DNA from: Clostridiaceae bacterium
Lineage (GTDB): Bacteria; Bacillota; Clostridia; Clostridiales; Clostridiaceae
Length of the DNA stretch: 47,250 nucleotides
Assembly (NCBI GenBank): GCA_014380625.1
Contig: JACMJL010000209.1
Span: 1-47,250 of the forward strand
Reading direction: 5' to 3'
Of the stretch, positions 16,501 to 24,008 are shown one piece after another. Every line of letters starts with the position of its first letter. The stretch's first letter is position 1. The position numbers and the translations under genes were made by a program. Below the pieces are notes generated by a model. It did not search any database, was not told where the DNA came from, and saw only the letters and a list, made by a program, of their open reading frames with translations.

Positions 16501-17115
16501 TGGGCTTATGATATAGGTTACGGCGGGGTAGATCAAGTATTATCAATGGGAGAAGATGTAAATCTATTTGTAATGGATACAGAGATTTACTCAAATACCG
16601 GTGGGCAATCATCCAAGGCAACACCAACTGCAGCAGTAGCAAAATTTGCAGCAGCAGGTAAAAAGATGAGAAAGAAAGATCTAGGTATGATGGCCATGAG
16701 TTATGGATATGTTTACGTAGCTCAGATATCTATGGGAGCTAATATGAATCAAACCATAAAGGCTATTGTTGAAGCTGAAAGGTATAAGGGGCCATCACTT
16801 ATAATAGCATATTCACCATGTATTAGCCATGGTATTAAGGTAGGGATGGGTAGCAGTATTAAAGAAGAAAAGAAAGCTGTAGATTCTGGTTATTGGGATT
16901 TATATAGATATAATCCGGATTTAAAGACCGAAGGGAAAAATCCTTTTGTACTTGATTCAAAGGAACCTACCCTGCCATATGGAGATTTTATAAATGGAGA
17001 AATACGATATAGCTCCTTGAGAACAAGTTTTCCTGAGATAGCAGATGAAATGTTTGCACTTTCTGAGAAGAATGCCAAAGAAAGACATGAAGCATATAAA
17101 AAGTTTGCAGAGTAA
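13600..17115 (+). CDS. nifJ: pyruvate:ferredoxin (flavodoxin) oxidoreductase
   Basis: The single-chain homodimeric PFOR, 1171 residues, which oxidises pyruvate with CoA to acetyl-CoA and CO2 and reduces ferredoxin. The N-terminal pyruvate/TPP region carries YPITPSTSMAE. Two 4Fe-4S ferredoxin clusters follow: CIQCGQCAYVCP from Cys689 and CTGCGNCADVCP from Cys745. The TPP-binding region has CPGCGETPY, GCSSIWAAS, GGDGWAYDIGYGG and SNTGGQSSKATP. An AGGAG ribosome site precedes the ATG. It is monocistronic, with a terminator just after the stop. Its position opposite the Cys-rich/sigma-54 activator pair may or may not matter. It is the central catabolic enzyme of the window and supplies acetyl-CoA to the citrate synthase at 20955-22343. 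Confidence 0.97.
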   Translation: MGKVMKTMDGNSAAVYASYAFTEVAAIYPITPSTSMAEGVDEWSAHNKKNIFDQRVRVVEMQSEAGAAGAVHGSLIAGALTTTYTASQGLLLMIPNMYKMAGELLPAVFHVSARALATHALSIFGDHQDVMACRQTGFALLASSNVQEVMDLACVSHLCAIKGRVPFMHFFDGFRTSHEFQKIEVIDYEELKKLVDYTAIQKFRDRSLNPEHPVVRGTAQNPDIYFQGREVSNNFYEGVPDIVEGYMKEIHKVTGRQYHPFDYYGDPNAENIIVAMGSVCDTIYETVDYLTSKGEKVGCIKVHLYRPFSEKYLTSVLPKSVKKIAVLDRTKEPGALAEPLYLDVTKMFYNSENRPVVIGGRYGLGSKDTRPSQITAVFKNLSLSKPKDNFTIGIKDDVTNTSLPEEEPIQTSPIGTIECKFWGLGSDGTVGANKSAIKIIGDNTGLYAQAYFSYDSKKSGGTTISHLRFGNKPIRSPYLIYSADYIACHNKSFLYNYDILKGLKKNGSFVLNCPWKGQELEDKIPPTIRSFMAKNNINFYTIDAINIAGEIGLGSRINMIMQAAFFKVAEVIPVEEAVKYLKDSIEKSYGKKGQKIVDMNRAAVDKGISELLKVQIPEAWKNAKETKTEPGNDPEFIKRIQRPIARHEGDELPVSAFLGMEDGTFPLGTTAYEKRGIAVLVPQWQPEKCIQCGQCAYVCPHATIRQIVLDDKEVQSVPKDYITLQAKGKGLEQYKYRIQVTPLDCTGCGNCADVCPAPGKALVMMPAEGEIEAQAKNWESTLNISQKDGLMDINTLKGSQLVRPLLEFNGACPGCGETPYIRLLTQLFGERMMIANATGCSSIWAASAPSIAYTTNAKGKGPSWGNSLFEDNAEYGYGMYLAVTQMRSRLEDLMKSALELPISENLKESFSEWVSVKEDGNGSKIASEKILKEIGTGNYAGNKVIEEIISKKDFLVKKSQWIIGGDGWAYDIGYGGVDQVLSMGEDVNLFVMDTEIYSNTGGQSSKATPTAAVAKFAAAGKKMRKKDLGMMAMSYGYVYVAQISMGANMNQTIKAIVEAERYKGPSLIIAYSPCISHGIKVGMGSSIKEEKKAVDSGYWDLYRYNPDLKTEGKNPFVLDSKEPTLPYGDFINGEIRYSSLRTSFPEIADEMFALSEKNAKERHEAYKKFAE

Positions 17116-17116
17116 A

Positions 17117-17155
17117 ATTATAAAAACGCAAGAAAATTCTTGCGTTTTTTATAAT
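17117..17155. terminator. terminator after PFOR gene
   Basis: The AAAACGCAAGAA arm and TTCTTGCGTTTT arm (17122-17149) form a long stem extended by flanking AT pairs, followed by T-rich sequence. It separates the PFOR gene from convergent small genes. Confidence 0.85.
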
Positions 17156-17165
17156 TAAAGTAGAA

Positions 17166-17333
17166 TTATTTTTTATTTTCATCAACCCAAAGCTTTGCAT
17201 TAGTAACTTCGAAATCACTAGGAACAGAAACCTTGGAAACTGGTTTTTCCTCACTTAAGTTAGCCCAAGCTGCTGTATCGTGTTTTTCTATAGGCTCTTT
17301 CACATTATTTTCTTTTGACTTATTCTTTGTCAT
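17166..17333 (-). CDS. 55-residue hypothetical protein, DUF3787-like
   Basis: A short acidic/basic protein of 55 residues beginning MTKNKSKENN with the motif HDTAAWANL at 18-26 and ending AKLWVDENKK. The TAAWAN motif suggests the small clostridial family DUF3787, whose role is unknown. A strong AAGGAGG ribosome site stands 8 bases before the ATG. It follows the 74-residue gene by 14 bases on the same strand, so the two form a two-gene unit ending at the PFOR terminator. Confidence 0.75.
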   Translation of the reverse strand: MTKNKSKENNVKEPIEKHDTAAWANLSEEKPVSKVSVPSDFEVTNAKLWVDENKK

Positions 17334-17347
17334 GTAAGTTCCTCCTT

Positions 17348-17572
17348 TTAATGATGAATACCCTCAACTCTCTTTTCAGTTAGATATTGACTTAAACCAG
17401 ACGCTATATCCTCACACTCTTTAAGGCAGTTGGTAACTTGTGTTAGTTGAGTTGTTATTTGATTTTTTATGTTGGTATTTTCAGCTGCACTGGCAGCAGC
17501 TTGTAAGCCTTGTTGAGCAGCATATAAGGCTTCTTTACACATATGAATATTATTTCGTGCCTCAGTATTCAT
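17348..17572 (-). CDS. 74-residue helical hypothetical protein
   Basis: Ala/Gln/Asn-rich and predicted to be almost wholly helical (KEALYAAQQGLQAAASAAEN and a second helix around LTQVTNCLKECEDIASGL). It has three Cys residues (12, 49 and 53) and no signal peptide. I do not recognise the family; the length and composition recall small sporulation-associated clostridial proteins, but that is only an impression. The ATG has AAGGAGG upstream. It is probably cotranscribed with the 55-residue gene. Confidence 0.65.
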   Translation of the reverse strand: MNTEARNNIHMCKEALYAAQQGLQAAASAAENTNIKNQITTQLTQVTNCLKECEDIASGLSQYLTEKRVEGIHH

Positions 17573-17663
17573 TTGACTTTTTCCTCCTTTTAAGTTTATT
17601 TTCAGTTATATTGTTTGCAAATCCACAAATACAATACTATTTATTTAATTATTTATATAATTT

Positions 17664-17695
17664 AAGCCGGTTAACTACAATAAGTTAACCGGCTT
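17664..17695 (-). terminator. terminator of XRE regulator gene
   Basis: A perfect 13-bp stem: AAGCCGGTTAACT (17664-17676) with AGTTAACCGGCTT (17683-17695) and a 6-base loop. It is immediately downstream of the minus-strand XRE gene. The tail is AT-rich, not a pure U run. Confidence 0.75.
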
Positions 17696-17699
17696 AATT

Positions 17700-17912
17700 T
17701 TAGCTTGCTCTTAGTTCATCTATATTTACACATAAAATAATAGCTATAGTTTCAATTATGTTAAAGGATGGATTTTCTTTGGTACCTCTTTCTAATTCTT
17801 CCAAATAACTTTTAGAAACCTGAACAGAAAGATGTTTAGACAAATTGGATAAATCACTACAGGTCATACCTTTATTAAGCCTTAATTCTCTTATTTTAGA
17901 GCCATTAAGCAT
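17700..17912 (-). CDS. small XRE-family helix-turn-helix regulator
   Basis: 70 residues comprising one helix-turn-helix domain: IRELRLNKGMTCSDLSNL, then SKSYLEELERG as the recognition region, and NIIETIAIILCVNIDEL at the end. There is no second domain, so it probably binds DNA as a dimer. It is divergent from the DMT permease at 18061, and the 148-bp gap could hold its operator. Target and signal are unknown. Confidence 0.85.
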   Translation of the reverse strand: MLNGSKIRELRLNKGMTCSDLSNLSKHLSVQVSKSYLEELERGTKENPSFNIIETIAIILCVNIDELRAS

Positions 17913-18060
17913 AGTAAAGCCTCCTTAATTAATCTATTAAAGTAATTATATCATAAAAAAACCTTTATGAAAATGAGTTTTTACTGTATGTTTTGTTAAA
18001 AATATGATAATATTTGTTAAGATATTTCATTTATTATAGTATTCAAGGGGGAAATAGAAA

Positions 18061-18981
18061 TTGGAAATAAAGAATAGAAGTTTTATTGCAGATATGTCAT
18101 TATTAATAACCGCAATTCTTTGGGGGGGCGGATTCATCGGAGTAAAAGATGCATTAGCAACCATTGAACCACTTCACTTAACCGCTATAAGATTTTCTTT
18201 GGCTGGTATAATCTTGAGCATCATATTTTTTAAAAGATTAAAGCAAATAAAAAGACAGGACTTATATGCTGGTTTAATTATAGGTTTATTATTATTTGCA
18301 GGTTTTGTTACTCAAACTATTGGGTTGAAATATACAACTGCAGGAAAAAATGCATTTTTAACTGGTTTAAACGTAGTAATGGTTCCATTTTTTTATTGGG
18401 CTTTAAAAAAGAAGTTCCCTGGCTTACAAACTATTGCAGCAGCAATTCTTTCATTTTTAGGAATTGGGTTACTCACCCTGCAAAATGGATCAATTGTAAT
18501 GAATTTCGGAGACTTAATGACAATAATATGTGCAGTTTTTTTTGCAATTCATATTACTGCTATAGGACATTTTTCAAAAGACTGTGATACTGTAGTGTTG
18601 GCAATACTTCAAATGATTGTAGCCGCAGTTTTATCAATAGTTTGTGCTGTTTTATTTGAGCCTAAAATGCCCCTATCTAATATTAACAGTGGTAATATTT
18701 ATTCTATAGGATATCTTGTTATTTTCAGTACAATGATTGCGTTTTTAATTCAAAATACTGCTCAAAAATATACTATGGCTACTCATGCTGCTATAATTCT
18801 ATGTATGGAATCTGTATTTGGATCTATTTTTTCCGTAATATTTCTTAAAGAAATATTTTCTCCAACTATGATTATTGGTTGTGTAGTTATATTTGTAGCT
18901 ATAATTCTTTCAGAAGTTAAAATTAAATTTAGAGTAGCTTCAAAAAATAAAAAAATGGGTAGAGAAACATTAATTAAATAA
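18061..18981 (+). CDS. DMT-superfamily (EamA) permease
   Basis: A 306-residue inner-membrane transporter with ten likely transmembrane segments arranged as two EamA repeats. The first begins SLLITAILWGGGFIGVKDAL and the second FGDLMTIICAVFFAIHITAIG. Family members export amino acids or other metabolites, and the substrate is unknown. The start is a TTG at 18061 with AAGGGGGA about 8 bases upstream; the first ATG (18094) has no such site. The 3' end forms part of a terminator shared with the convergent aconitase gene. Confidence 0.85.
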   Translation: MEIKNRSFIADMSLLITAILWGGGFIGVKDALATIEPLHLTAIRFSLAGIILSIIFFKRLKQIKRQDLYAGLIIGLLLFAGFVTQTIGLKYTTAGKNAFLTGLNVVMVPFFYWALKKKFPGLQTIAAAILSFLGIGLLTLQNGSIVMNFGDLMTIICAVFFAIHITAIGHFSKDCDTVVLAILQMIVAAVLSIVCAVLFEPKMPLSNINSGNIYSIGYLVIFSTMIAFLIQNTAQKYTMATHAAIILCMESVFGSIFSVIFLKEIFSPTMIIGCVVIFVAIILSEVKIKFRVASKNKKMGRETLIK

Positions 18982-18996
18982 ATGTTCCTCTACCCA
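18956..18996. terminator. shared terminator, permease and aconitase
   Basis: TGGGTAGAG and AACATT (18956-18971) pair with AATGTT and CTCTACCCA (18981-18996) with one mismatch. The stem overlaps the permease stop codon and lies between convergent genes. Confidence 0.7.
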
Positions 18997-19003
18997 TAAT
19001 AGA

Positions 19004-20929
19004 TTAGACTTTTTTAGCTTTTGTCATATTTATCAAACCACCATGAATTAACATTTGCTTTTCTCTATCAGTGCTTTCAAGGAACGTTTCATATTCCTTT
19101 CCTTTGGTTATATTAAGGACTATTATCTTGTCTGTTAATACTTGTTTAACAGGTTCATTTATTTGAAGTTCATCAAGCACATCTATATCTTCATAATCAC
19201 TCTCATTTGCAAAAATCAGTGGTAGAATTCCGTTATTTATTAAATTAGCTTTATGGATTCTAGCAAAGGACTTTACCAGCACTGCTTTTATTCCAAGATA
19301 AAGTGGAACTAGTGCTGCATGTTCACGGCTAGATCCTTGACCGTAATTAGAACCACCCAGGATAAAACCTCCACCTAAAGATTTAGCCTTTTCAGGGAAA
19401 TCCTTATCGGAAGGAGTCAAACAATAATCTGCAAGAAAGGGTATATTGGATCTAAAAGGTAATAACTTTGCATTTGAAGGCATAATGTGGTCTGTAGTAA
19501 TGTTATCCCCAACTTTTGTTAAGACTTTACCAATAAGAGCTTCACCTAAAGGTATTCCTATTGGAAAAGGTTTTATATTACTTCCTCTTATTACCTCTAC
19601 TTCAGAAGAATTCTCTGAAGGGGATACAATTAGATTATCATTAATTAAGAATTTTTTTGGTGCTTCAACTCTTATATCGGTTTTAAAGTTTCTTGGATCC
19701 TCAACAAAGCCTGAGATAGCAGAAGTTGCAGCTAACTCTGGTGATACTAAATATACCCTTGCAGAAGCTGTGCCTGAACGACCTTCAAAATTTCTATTAA
19801 AGGTTCTTAAGGAAACTGCATCCGTAGAAGGTGATTGACCCATTCCAATGCAGGGACCACAGGCAGACTCTAGAATACGAGCGCCGGAAGAAACCATATC
19901 CGCTAAGGCACCATTTTTAGCAAGCATATTTAAAACTTGTTTTGAACCGGGAGCGATAACAAGAGAAACGTGCTCCGCCACGGTGTTTCCTTTTAATATT
20001 TTAGCTACCTTCATCATATCTGTATAGGAAGAATTAGTACAACTTCCTATGGCTACCTGATTTACTTTCAAGCCTTTAACTTCAGAAACACTTACTATAT
20101 TATCAGGGCTATGAGGACAGGCTAGCATTGGCTCAAGTTTAGCCAAATCTATAACAATCTCTTCATCGTAAATAGCACCTTTATCAGCACTTAACTTTGT
20201 GTAAACATCTTCTCGACCTTGTGCTTTTAAAAATTTATGAGTAACCTTATCACTTGGAAATATGGAGGTGGTTGCTCCTAGCTCGGCTCCCATATTTGTA
20301 ATAGTAGCTCTTTCTGGTACTAAAAGGGTTTTAACCCCATCTCCACAATACTCAAATATTTTACCCACTCCACCTTTTACAGTACAGAGTTTTAAAACAT
20401 ATAAAATAATGTCTTTAGCAGATACCCAAGGTTTAAGACGACCTTTTAATTCTACTTTAACTATCTTTGGCATGGTGATATAGTATTCTCCACCACCCAT
20501 TGCAACAGCAACATCAAGGCCACCAGCTCCAATTGCTAGCATTCCAATACCACCACCAGTTGGGGTGTGGCTATCAGAACCTAACAGAGTTTCGCCTGGA
20601 ACACCAAATCTTTCAAGATGAACCTGATGACAAATCCCGTTTCCAGGCTTGGAATAATAAATTCCATGTTTCTTCGCTACTGTTTGGATATACATGTGAT
20701 CATCTGCATTTTCACTTCCGCTTTGAATCATATTATGATCTATATAGGCTACAGATTTTTTTGTTTGAACTTTTTCGATGCCTAAGGCTTCAAATTGAAG
20801 GTAGGCCATTGTGCCAGTAGAGTCTTGTGTTAGCGTTTGATCAATCCTTAAGGCAATATCGCTTCCAACTGTCATGTCGCCTGAAACTAAGTGACTTTTT
20901 ATAATTTTTTGTGCTAATGTTAAATTCAT
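19004..20929 (-). CDS. aconitate hydratase
   Basis: A 641-residue single-chain aconitase of the shorter type found in anaerobes, isomerising citrate to isocitrate. The 4Fe-4S ligands are visible as Cys in IGSCTNSS and the pair in ESACGPCIGMG. The substrate region includes LLGSDSHTPTGGGIGM near the N-terminus, and the C-terminal swivel domain carries GSNYGQGSSREHAAL. The ATG has AAGGAGG upstream. It follows the citrate synthase gene by 25 bases on the same strand, so the two enzymes are made together. No isocitrate dehydrogenase is in this window. Confidence 0.93.
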   Translation of the reverse strand: MNLTLAQKIIKSHLVSGDMTVGSDIALRIDQTLTQDSTGTMAYLQFEALGIEKVQTKKSVAYIDHNMIQSGSENADDHMYIQTVAKKHGIYYSKPGNGICHQVHLERFGVPGETLLGSDSHTPTGGGIGMLAIGAGGLDVAVAMGGGEYYITMPKIVKVELKGRLKPWVSAKDIILYVLKLCTVKGGVGKIFEYCGDGVKTLLVPERATITNMGAELGATTSIFPSDKVTHKFLKAQGREDVYTKLSADKGAIYDEEIVIDLAKLEPMLACPHSPDNIVSVSEVKGLKVNQVAIGSCTNSSYTDMMKVAKILKGNTVAEHVSLVIAPGSKQVLNMLAKNGALADMVSSGARILESACGPCIGMGQSPSTDAVSLRTFNRNFEGRSGTASARVYLVSPELAATSAISGFVEDPRNFKTDIRVEAPKKFLINDNLIVSPSENSSEVEVIRGSNIKPFPIGIPLGEALIGKVLTKVGDNITTDHIMPSNAKLLPFRSNIPFLADYCLTPSDKDFPEKAKSLGGGFILGGSNYGQGSSREHAALVPLYLGIKAVLVKSFARIHKANLINNGILPLIFANESDYEDIDVLDELQINEPVKQVLTDKIIVLNITKGKEYETFLESTDREKQMLIHGGLINMTKAKKV

Positions 20930-20954
20930 ATAAATCCTCCTTAAAATTTTAGTG

Positions 20955-22343
20955 CTAGGAAGCCTGGGTTACAACTAAAGTTAAAATTTCTGGCATAAAT
21001 TCTTTCATAGCTTCCTCTAGTTCTTCATTTGTAATTACTGTAGTTCTTCCTCTTTTATACTGTTCATCTATCCAATCCTTAATTAAAGCAACTTTAGCAT
21101 TCTTTTTATCAAGCTTTAATTCGTCCTTAATTTTATAATAGGTATTAATCCATGCCGCAATACCAGCATGGCCAGAATATTCATTAATGGCAACGACTAT
21201 TGGACGACCCAAAATTTTATTTGTATCAAAGATATTGTAAATTTCTTCATCTTTTAAAATTCCATCTGCATGAACTCCGGCTCTAGTAACATTAAATTCT
21301 TTTCCGACGAAAGGCATTTTTAATGGTATTTCATATTTTAATTCTTTTTCAAAGTACTGACCTATCTCCGTAATTAATTGTAGTTGAACATTTTTCAAAC
21401 CACCTTTTATTTGAGCGTACTCAATAAGCATAGCCTCTAAAGGACAGTTACCAGTTCTTTCTCCTATGCCTAATAAGGTAGTATTTATTGAAGAACAACC
21501 ATATAGCCATGCTGTGGTAGCATTTGGAACCACAGCATAAAAATCATTATGACCATGCCATTCAAGATTTTCAGAAGGGACTCCTGCATAATTTATCAAA
21601 CCGTGAATTATTCCCTGTACGCTTCTAGGTAATGCTGCACCAGAATAGGAAATACCTAAACCTAAAGTATCACAAGCTCTTATCTTAACAGGAATTCCAG
21701 CTTTCTTGGATAATTCCATAAGTTTACTGGCTAACGGAATAACAAAACCAAAGAAATCAGCCCTAGTTATATCTTCAAAATGGCATCTAGGAATAATTCC
21801 ATTAGTTAAAGCATCTTCGACTATAGATACATAATTATCGAAGGCCTCTTGTCTTGTCATATTGAGTTTCTTAAAAATATGATAATCCGAACATGACATT
21901 AGTATGCCTGTTTCTTTTAGTCCTATATTTTTAACTAAAATAAAATCCTTTTTATTTGCCCTTATCCAAGAAGTTATTTCAGGGAATTTATAACCTTTTT
22001 CCATACATTTTATCAAAGCATCTCTATCTTTTTTTGAGTAAAGAAAAAACTCTGTTTGCCTTATGATGCCTGAGTTATTATCAAGTTCATGAAGATAGTC
22101 ATAAAGCCTTTGTATCTGTTCCACCGTAAAAGGAGCCATGGACTGCTGTCCATCTCTGAAAGATGTGTCTGTAATCCAAATATTTTTAGGTGTGTTCATA
22201 GGTAATTGAAGCGGATTAAATGTCACCTTCGGTATTTCTGAATAAGGAAAAATTTCCTTATATAGATTAGCTTCATTTACGTTGTGTAGTCTTTGAATGG
22301 TATCAGTTTTTTCTGTAATATTACTGAATTTGTCATAATACAT
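20955..22343 (-). CDS. probable Re-citrate synthase (isopropylmalate synthase-like)
   Basis: A 462-residue member of the DRE-TIM metallolyase family. It has ITDTSFRDGQQS at about 57-68 (the metal and catalytic start of the barrel) and the metal-binding HGH in EWHGHNDFYAV at about 262-270. The C-terminus lacks the long leucine-sensing domain of LeuA. The closest known type by pattern and length is the Re-specific citrate synthase of Clostridium kluyveri, which joins acetyl-CoA and oxaloacetate. The adjacent aconitase gene supports citrate over isopropylmalate or homocitrate. Homocitrate synthase remains the main alternative. The ATG has GGAGGGAGG about 12 bases upstream. Confidence 0.8.
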   Translation of the reverse strand: MYYDKFSNITEKTDTIQRLHNVNEANLYKEIFPYSEIPKVTFNPLQLPMNTPKNIWITDTSFRDGQQSMAPFTVEQIQRLYDYLHELDNNSGIIRQTEFFLYSKKDRDALIKCMEKGYKFPEITSWIRANKKDFILVKNIGLKETGILMSCSDYHIFKKLNMTRQEAFDNYVSIVEDALTNGIIPRCHFEDITRADFFGFVIPLASKLMELSKKAGIPVKIRACDTLGLGISYSGAALPRSVQGIIHGLINYAGVPSENLEWHGHNDFYAVVPNATTAWLYGCSSINTTLLGIGERTGNCPLEAMLIEYAQIKGGLKNVQLQLITEIGQYFEKELKYEIPLKMPFVGKEFNVTRAGVHADGILKDEEIYNIFDTNKILGRPIVVAINEYSGHAGIAAWINTYYKIKDELKLDKKNAKVALIKDWIDEQYKRGRTTVITNEELEEAMKEFMPEILTLVVTQAS

Positions 22344-22734
22344 ATTTCTCTTAGCCTCCCTCCTAATAATTTACAAGTAAATGATTTTTTTAAATTACAA
22401 CTTGCATTTATTTTAAGTTTTATATTTAAATCTTGCATAAATAGTCCATGATGCAGGACCGATATCATTAGATAAAATTATAAAATAATACTAATTAAAC
22501 TCACATAAATCATGATATATAAGAACAAGTTCCATTGTAAGTTTTTTATTTATAATTTGTATTTTATCATAAATATGCATCTATATCAAATTCTTTTTAA
22601 AAGTATTTGCAAGTCGAAATATGAAATAATTCAAAAGTGAATTATTTGTAAATTTTACGCTTGTGAATTAGAAATAAAATATCCAGAAAGCTATATTTTA
22701 TTTAAGTGATTATGACTTAGGCGAGGGTAAAAAT
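22344..22734. other. gene-free leader and spacer upstream of citrate synthase
   Basis: No ORF with a ribosome site was found. The part next to the citrate synthase gene has a perfect dyad ATTTAC-AA-GTAAAT (22369-22382) just before the Shine-Dalgarno, a GTCC/GGAC stem near 22443-22460 and two direct copies of ATGCAAG on the minus strand. A TATAAT box on the minus strand near 22468-22473 may start the citrate synthase transcript. The rest is AT-rich without visible structure. Confidence 0.5.
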
Positions 22735-22972
22735 AAAATACCAGTAAATCTTATTAATAAATAATAATGATTTACTGGTAAAATATATGTTTATATATTT
22801 TCAAACAAAAACTCCCTTTTTAGTTATAAATACCCATTGGACTATCCTCCGTTATCTAAAATACTAACTAATAATAAATTAATTTTCTGGTGGAATCACC
22901 CCAATCTAAATAAATTTTAGCATTTTATATATTTGTATACTTTTATCTTTAACCACCCCCTAGATTGTTATT
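22735..22972 (-). ncRNA. candidate orphan small RNA or leaderless peptide transcript
   Basis: A minus-strand unit of about 235 bases framed by a consensus promoter (22979-23007) and a hairpin with T-rich tail (22740-22779). It contains no ORF longer than about 17 codons. CAATCTA near its 5' end can pair with TAGATTG 53 bases on (22961-22967 with 22902-22908), and a tight GGTG-ATTC-CACC hairpin (22889-22900) follows. Several Shine-Dalgarno-like runs precede tiny ORFs (5 to 10 codons). I do not recognise an Rfam family. It may be a regulatory RNA, a very short peptide mRNA or a decayed gene. Confidence 0.5.
22740..22779 (-). terminator. terminator of orphan minus-strand transcript
   Basis: GATTTACTGGT and ACCAGTAAATC arms (22769-22779 and 22740-22750) make a perfect 11-bp stem with an 18-base loop. 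On the minus strand the tail reads ATTTTATTTTT. Confidence 0.65.
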
Positions 22973-22978
22973 GATATA

Positions 22979-23007
22979 ATAATACATCTAAATTAAGTAA
23001 GTGTCAA
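22979..23007 (-). promoter_or_regulatory. consensus promoter of orphan transcript
   Basis: Minus-strand TTGACA (23007-23002), a 17-base spacer and TATTAT (22984-22979). The predicted start is near 22972. It points away from the hydrolase gene at 23125 and toward no annotated gene except citrate synthase 600 bases on. Confidence 0.7.
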
Positions 23008-23055
23008 TACTAACTATTAGTAAATAAAACATATAATTGGTATAGAATTCTAAAT

Positions 23056-23100
23056 ATTTGGTTAAATAATTAAATATGATATAATATAATATAACCAAAT
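23056..23100. promoter_or_regulatory. inverted repeat around hydrolase promoter
   Basis: ATTTGGTTA (23056-23064) and TAACCAAAT (23092-23100) are perfect 9-bp inverted arms. They enclose the probable -10 box TATAAT (23080-23085) of the next gene, and the left arm overlaps its -35 (TTGGTT, 23058-23063). This is a likely operator pair. Confidence 0.55.
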
Positions 23101-23124
23101 AAAAAACCCAGGGGGTAGATTTAA

Positions 23125-23859
23125 ATGAAAAAACCATTAATAGGAATAACAGGGGACATATTTATTGATGCCCATGACGAATTATTTCCAGGACTACATA
23201 AGTCTTGTGTAAATAATGACTATATAAGGGCAGTAGAAAAGGCTGGTGGCACACCACTAATTCTCCCTCTTATATTTGATTCAGAGGCTATAAAAGATCA
23301 GGTTGAAGCTGTAGATGGGATTTTGTTATCTGGTGGATACGATGTTCATCCGCGATTTTATGGTGAAGAACCACTTGAAAAACTTGGATTTATTCTTCAA
23401 GAGAGAGATAAACATGAAATTGAATTGATTAAAATAGCAATTGAGTTAAATAAACCCGTTTTTGGAATTTGTAGAGGTCTTCAAATTTTGAATGTGGCGT
23501 TAGGAGGTAGTCTTTATCAGGATCTATCTTATATAGAAGATTGCAATATAAAACATTTTCAAAAATCTTTAAAAGGTGCCACTTCACATACTGTAGACCT
23601 TATAAAGGGTACAAAACTTTTTGATATATTAGGTGAAAAAATAATAACTAATAGCCTACATCATCAAGCTGTAAAAGAAGCTGCGCCCACTCTTGAAATA
23701 ACGGCTCTATCAAAAGATGGGGTAGTCGAGGGACTAGAGTACACTGGAGATAATTATATAGTTGCTGTACAATGGCATCCTGAAATGATATTTGAAAATT
23801 ATCCAATAATGTTAAAGCTTTTTCAGCGTTTAGTTGAGGAATCCAGTAAAAAACAGTAA
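23125..23859 (+). CDS. class I glutamine amidotransferase-like gamma-glutamyl hydrolase
   Basis: A 244-residue cytosolic hydrolase of the PuuD/peptidase C26 type, which cleaves gamma-glutamyl amides such as gamma-glutamyl-GABA. The nucleophile Cys lies in VFGICRGLQILNVALGG and the catalytic His-Glu in VAVQWHPEM. The oxyanion region LLSGGYDVHP is present. The ribosome site is AGGGGGT. It stands alone between its own promoter and a strong hairpin, without puu genes, so the true substrate is open. Expression may be controlled through the inverted repeat around its -10 box. Confidence 0.88.
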   Translation: MKKPLIGITGDIFIDAHDELFPGLHKSCVNNDYIRAVEKAGGTPLILPLIFDSEAIKDQVEAVDGILLSGGYDVHPRFYGEEPLEKLGFILQERDKHEIELIKIAIELNKPVFGICRGLQILNVALGGSLYQDLSYIEDCNIKHFQKSLKGATSHTVDLIKGTKLFDILGEKIITNSLHHQAVKEAAPTLEITALSKDGVVEGLEYTGDNYIVAVQWHPEMIFENYPIMLKLFQRLVEESSKKQ

Positions 23860-23861
23860 GA

Positions 23862-23914
23862 TATTTTTTCGGTATACAAAGCCATGCCACAGGAAATAGC
23901 ATATCGAAAAAATA
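23862..23914. repeat. hairpin with 34-nt dispersed repeat, copy 1
   Basis: TATTTTTTCGGTAT (23862-23875) pairs with ATATCGAAAAAATA (23901-23914), one G-U. The loop region 23872-23905 matches the reverse complement of 27295-27328 at 27 of 34 positions by my count. The core is CCATGCC-R-CAGGAAATAG. It lies just after the hydrolase stop codon and may also help end that transcript. Confidence 0.6.
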
Positions 23915-23952
23915 CTAAGGTCACTTAGATATCTACTAAGACTAAGAAAAAT

Positions 23953-24000
23953 AAAAGGCACTATCTCAAAATAATTAATGATTTTGAGATAGTGCCTTTT
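23953..24000. terminator. 20-bp perfect terminator hairpin
   Basis: AAAAGGCACTATCTCAAAAT (23953-23972) pairs perfectly with the sequence at 23981-24000 around an 8-base loop, with A and T runs at the ends. It separates the convergent hydrolase and YajQ genes and resembles the GGCTGTCYCAAAA hairpins elsewhere in the window. Confidence 0.88.
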
Positions 24001-24008
24001 ATAGCTTT

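Noticed and set aside
22498-22520. LexA/SOS box (GAAC...GTTC)
   Set aside because: Only GAAC-AA-GTTC is found; the 2-base gap does not fit the Firmicutes SOS box.
22735-22972. 6S RNA or a known riboswitch
   Set aside because: The ends do not close into a long interrupted helix, and no riboswitch core was recognised; the unit is not followed by a gene it could control.
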